Below are positions 24,880-64,000 of a stretch of DNA of 64,000 nucleotides, piece after piece; positions within the stretch are counted from its first letter, which is position 1, and the number at the start of each line of letters is the position of its first letter. The notes below the pieces were generated by a model. The model was not told where the DNA came from. It ran no database searches and worked only from the letters and a program-made list of their open reading frames with translations. The position numbers and the translations under genes are program-made. The DNA is from Alviniconcha marisindica (lineage: Eukaryota > Mollusca > Gastropoda > Provannidae). Where the stretch lies: assembly GCA_018857735.1 (NCBI GenBank), contig JABMCL010001960.1:832501-896500 (forward strand). The letters run 5' to 3'.

Positions 24880-25480
24880 TGAATATCAGAGACAAATTTG
24901 TCACCTTGTGTGGCAAAATACCCCCCACTTTCTGTCGAGATACTTTAAGTTGCAGTGTTATTGTCAGTATACATACCAGCTTTACTTACATTTGTCTAGT
25001 TACTAGTAACAAGACATTAACACCACTAGTCTGGTTGCAAAGGGATCAGTGGTACGGAAAACATAAGACTGACAATGAGTTAATGGATTTTAAATCCTTA
25101 CTAAGACCTTGACCATGAACACAGTAACCCAACCTCTTCACAGCACACTCCGGCTTATATCACCAAAGTAAGTTTGGTTGCAGAAGGATCAGCAGTCTGG
25201 TAGATATGGTGCAGTCATATTTGGATTACATCAGCCCTCATACCACAGCCTTAAAAACAGAAAAGAAATCTTTCAGCCTGACACTCCTGCTCATGGTGGT
25301 GTACCACCATGCCACATCTGGTTTAGAATATTCAATGGTTCAGAAGATCCTCCAAATATCAACATTTTGAACCTTTGCTTGACCTTGAGCACAGCAATGC
25401 AGTCTTTTCACAACACACTCATTTATGATGTACCACCACACTAAGTTAGGTTCCAAAGGACCAGCAATTGAGAAGAAATG
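24880..25480. repeat. Array of the ~140-bp dispersed repeat
   Basis: At least four units marked by 'GGTTGCAAAGGATCAG' (25034), 'AAGTTTGGTTGCAGAAGGA' (25170), 'CACCATGCCACATCTGGTT' (25305) and 'TTAGGTTCCAAAGGACCAG' (25445), with 'GACCTTGA' motifs between. Confidence 0.65.
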
Positions 25481-27185
25481 GTTAAAAAGAACATGTTATA
25501 ATATTGAACCTTCAGGTGCATCATGTAACAAAGGAAAAGTACAAAACAGATGGATGTAAGCAGATTTTGAGGTATGAAAATGTCCATTTGAAATCTGAAA
25601 TCCGATTTCAGATGCCAAAAGTGACAGTCAAAATCCTGACCACTTTTTTCTGAGGCCTTTGCAATCACATTTCAATATGAATGAACCAGTTCTTTTGACA
25701 CTTGTGTTGGATGTGGTATTAAAACAGGAGTTCCATAGTACATGCAATTTTGCACACAAGTCTGCTTCACTGTTCATCACACATTGCACTTTATAATCAA
25801 CAAGAAAGAGAGAGAGAGAGAATGAAACAAGCAGGCTAAATGAGAACAGCAGAACTGGCAGTAGGTGAAACATGCAGGTTGATTTTCTGACTTACTCCAG
25901 GTCAAAAATGAAACTCAGACTGAACAGAAACATTCAGTATTAATACAGAGTGCAAGTGTGTGGCTGGTTTGGAAAGGTTACTTTCAAAGCTGGGTTTGAA
26001 GAGAAATTATAAAAAATAGTACACCTGCACTAACAACAACAGGAATGAAAAAACCCAACAAAACAAAAACAAAAAACAAAACCCGCCAACCTGAAAATGA
26101 CATTAAAATGTTGATACCTTTTTGATACATACCGACATGGATCCCATTATAACCAAACCCTTTTCATATTGCATGTGGGGCTGGGGAGGGACTAACAACA
26201 GAATCACCACCCATCCACACATGCTGAGTACAGCTTGATGAGATTGATCACTAAATTCTTCACAGCCAGAACCATGTACATGCAAGCAGATGCACTGACA
26301 AATACATGTAACTGTATGTGGTTCTGGCTTTTGAGTATTGCTACAGGCTATCACCAAGAACACAAATAACACTGAAAATGTTTCACCATTCAAAGTTACC
26401 CCATACACTGGACACAACACTAACACAAAGAGCAAACAGCTGACTGTCTTGAATTCAAAATCCTTTCAGTCATTTCTTTATTCATTATGCTACCTGACCA
26501 CATGTGGCATGGGGATGTGTCCTGAAATGAGAGAGAAGAATATTAATGTCTTTGAACAATCTTTACAGACACTTTTTTCAAACTTTTGTTTTGTGGGGGA
26601 GGGGTAAGAGGGGTAGTACTAGTAGTCTAGACTGCATACATTGAACATCACTCAGAACAGAACTATACTGATGTACATAAAGTTCTGATAGAAAAATAGA
26701 CATGGAATATTTAGGTGGGTGTCTGGCCTGTAACAATAGGGGTGGCTGTTCAAGATCCATCTACCAATTCCACTGGTGTGGGGTAGGGGTGAGGGTGAAG
26801 AACCTGATCTACACCCACTGTGAGATGCTGCTGCAATGTTATATATAAGGGAGGAGGTGGTGGTGGGGGGGCGGGGGGGGGGGGGGGGGAATAAGTGGCA
26901 TGCTGATGCCATTACATACACAAATCTGCAAACCAATAACTTATAGTATAAACACCTGGCCTTTCAGACTAAGTGATTTTCAGCAGCTATGGGCCTGCCC
27001 TCTATGGCTGGGAGTCACACAGCCTGATGGCCTGACCATGATCACATCAACAGGTCTTTGTATCCACATACTCCTGCTGCACTTTCAAAACTGTATAAAA
27101 ATGCATGGGCTAAAATTCTCATGGAAAGTTATTGCATAGCTAAGAAGACAGTCACTCCATGGCTGAGTCAAACAACACTGCCTTG
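25481..27185. other. 3' flank of GPCPD1, possible 3' UTR and intergenic sequence
   Basis: No further coding exon is seen. The part nearest 27185 is presumably 3' UTR. A poly-G run lies at 26867-26890. Confidence 0.4.
26477..26482 (-). terminator. Candidate polyadenylation signal for GPCPD1
   Basis: AATAAA on the minus strand about 700 nt after the stop codon, the first such hexamer I noticed downstream. No transcript data support it; other signals further left are possible. Confidence 0.3.
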
Positions 27186-63156
<35,971 letters not shown>

Positions 63157-63699
63157 CTGACACACAAACATCAGTATATGAATCACACTTTCACTGAGAC
63201 TACAATGGGAAGAACACCAAACAAATTCCTCATAAATCTGCATTACAGGGATCAACTGGCAAGACTGTCACATTGCAATGACTGCTTCTACAGTGACCTT
63301 CTTTTGACTCCAAACTGGTGTCACGGTCATAAGACTTGAAACCATCTCATGAATCTATTTCATCATTTCTTTTATCTAACTACTATTGTGTTAAAATGAT
63401 CAAACCGCAATTAGAAGTTGATTTGAAATGCACTTTTAGGCAGAAAAAGTTGTGCCGGAGGAAAATATGGCAGCAGCACATGCAATGCACATTCAATAGT
63501 TATATCAAAATCCTGAAACTACAACAAAGCTTAAACACTTATTTTGATATCACTTACAAATCATGAACTGGAGCTTTCAAATGGTGTAATCTGCATGTGA
63601 TCAGCATCAGGTGGCAAAATTCAACATAAAAATTATCTTTATTTGAATGCCTGCACTTGAAAAAAAATAGGCAAAAAACAACAACAGTGGAACCAAGGT

Positions 63700-63985
63700 C
63701 AAATTATCAGCTTGAGCAAAACATGTCTGTTGTTTAGTTAACCCAAGTTTGGTTGTGAAAGGTCCAACACTTCAGAAGATATACAAGAAAGTCATATTTT
63801 GATTTTATGAGCCCTCCCTGTGCTCTTGACCATGAGGATAGAAAATCAGTCTTTTAGCATGTCTTTCTGCCTCACGACAAAGCATTACCACACCGAGTTT
63901 GGTTACAAAAGGTTGATTGGTTCAGAAGATATCATCCTGACAAAATCTGGACACACAGACAGAAACAATGGTGATGTCTCTGAAA
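63700..63985. repeat. Two ~140-bp dispersed repeat units
   Basis: 'AAGTTTGGTTGTGAAAGGTC' (63746) and 'CGAGTTTGGTTACAAAAGGT' (63895), each followed by 'TTCAGAAGATAT'. These lie in the next upstream intron of GPCPD1; 63157-63700 shows nothing else. Confidence 0.7.
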
Positions 63986-64000
63986 CTGGAATGAACTGGT

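Overview
The window looks like a piece of an animal nuclear genome, probably a marine mollusc (gastropod-like; that assignment is inference). It is AT-rich and full of microsatellites, poly-G/C runs, tRNA-derived SINEs, LINE 3' ends and mariner relics, and the only host gene I can read is split into small exons by introns of 0.3 to 7 kb.

The gene fills the right half on the minus strand: the 3' part of glycerophosphocholine phosphodiesterase GPCPD1 (GDE5). Twelve coding exons, placed by homology, splice sites and phase, join without a frame break into 445 residues plus stop (27186-63156). They carry the whole GDPD catalytic domain: HRG, ENT, the EFD metal ligands, YHD and IEIK. The first exons, which should encode the N-terminal starch-binding-type CBM20 domain, lie beyond the right edge. 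One intron has a GC donor, and exons of 37, 55 and 72 nt are present.

Two introns hold tandem arrays built from the gene's own exon/intron boundaries. Upstream of the exon at 28596-28756, 25 further copies of a ~76-bp unit repeat the real 3' splice site and the first ~50 nt of that exon. Downstream of the exon at 51794-51865, five copies of a ~67-bp unit repeat the exon's last bases and its 5' splice site. By translation, use of any copy would bring an early stop. This is the most unusual signal in the window.

The left 27 kb has no host gene I can recognise. It holds mariner transposase relics (three of them colinear, possibly one exploded element), a THAP-domain relic with a frameshift, a LINE C-terminus, two tRNA-derived SINE families (one copy with a clean 12-bp target duplication), a ~2.2-kb foldback element, a ~650-bp tandem duplication, and a dispersed ~140-bp repeat family. 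The introns of GPCPD1 carry more LINE 3' ends, including two that meet tail to tail near 48.3 kb, an RT/RNase H fragment, and further copies of the same repeats. One of these arrays (56.2-57.0 kb) bears repeated TCAAGGTCA motifs.
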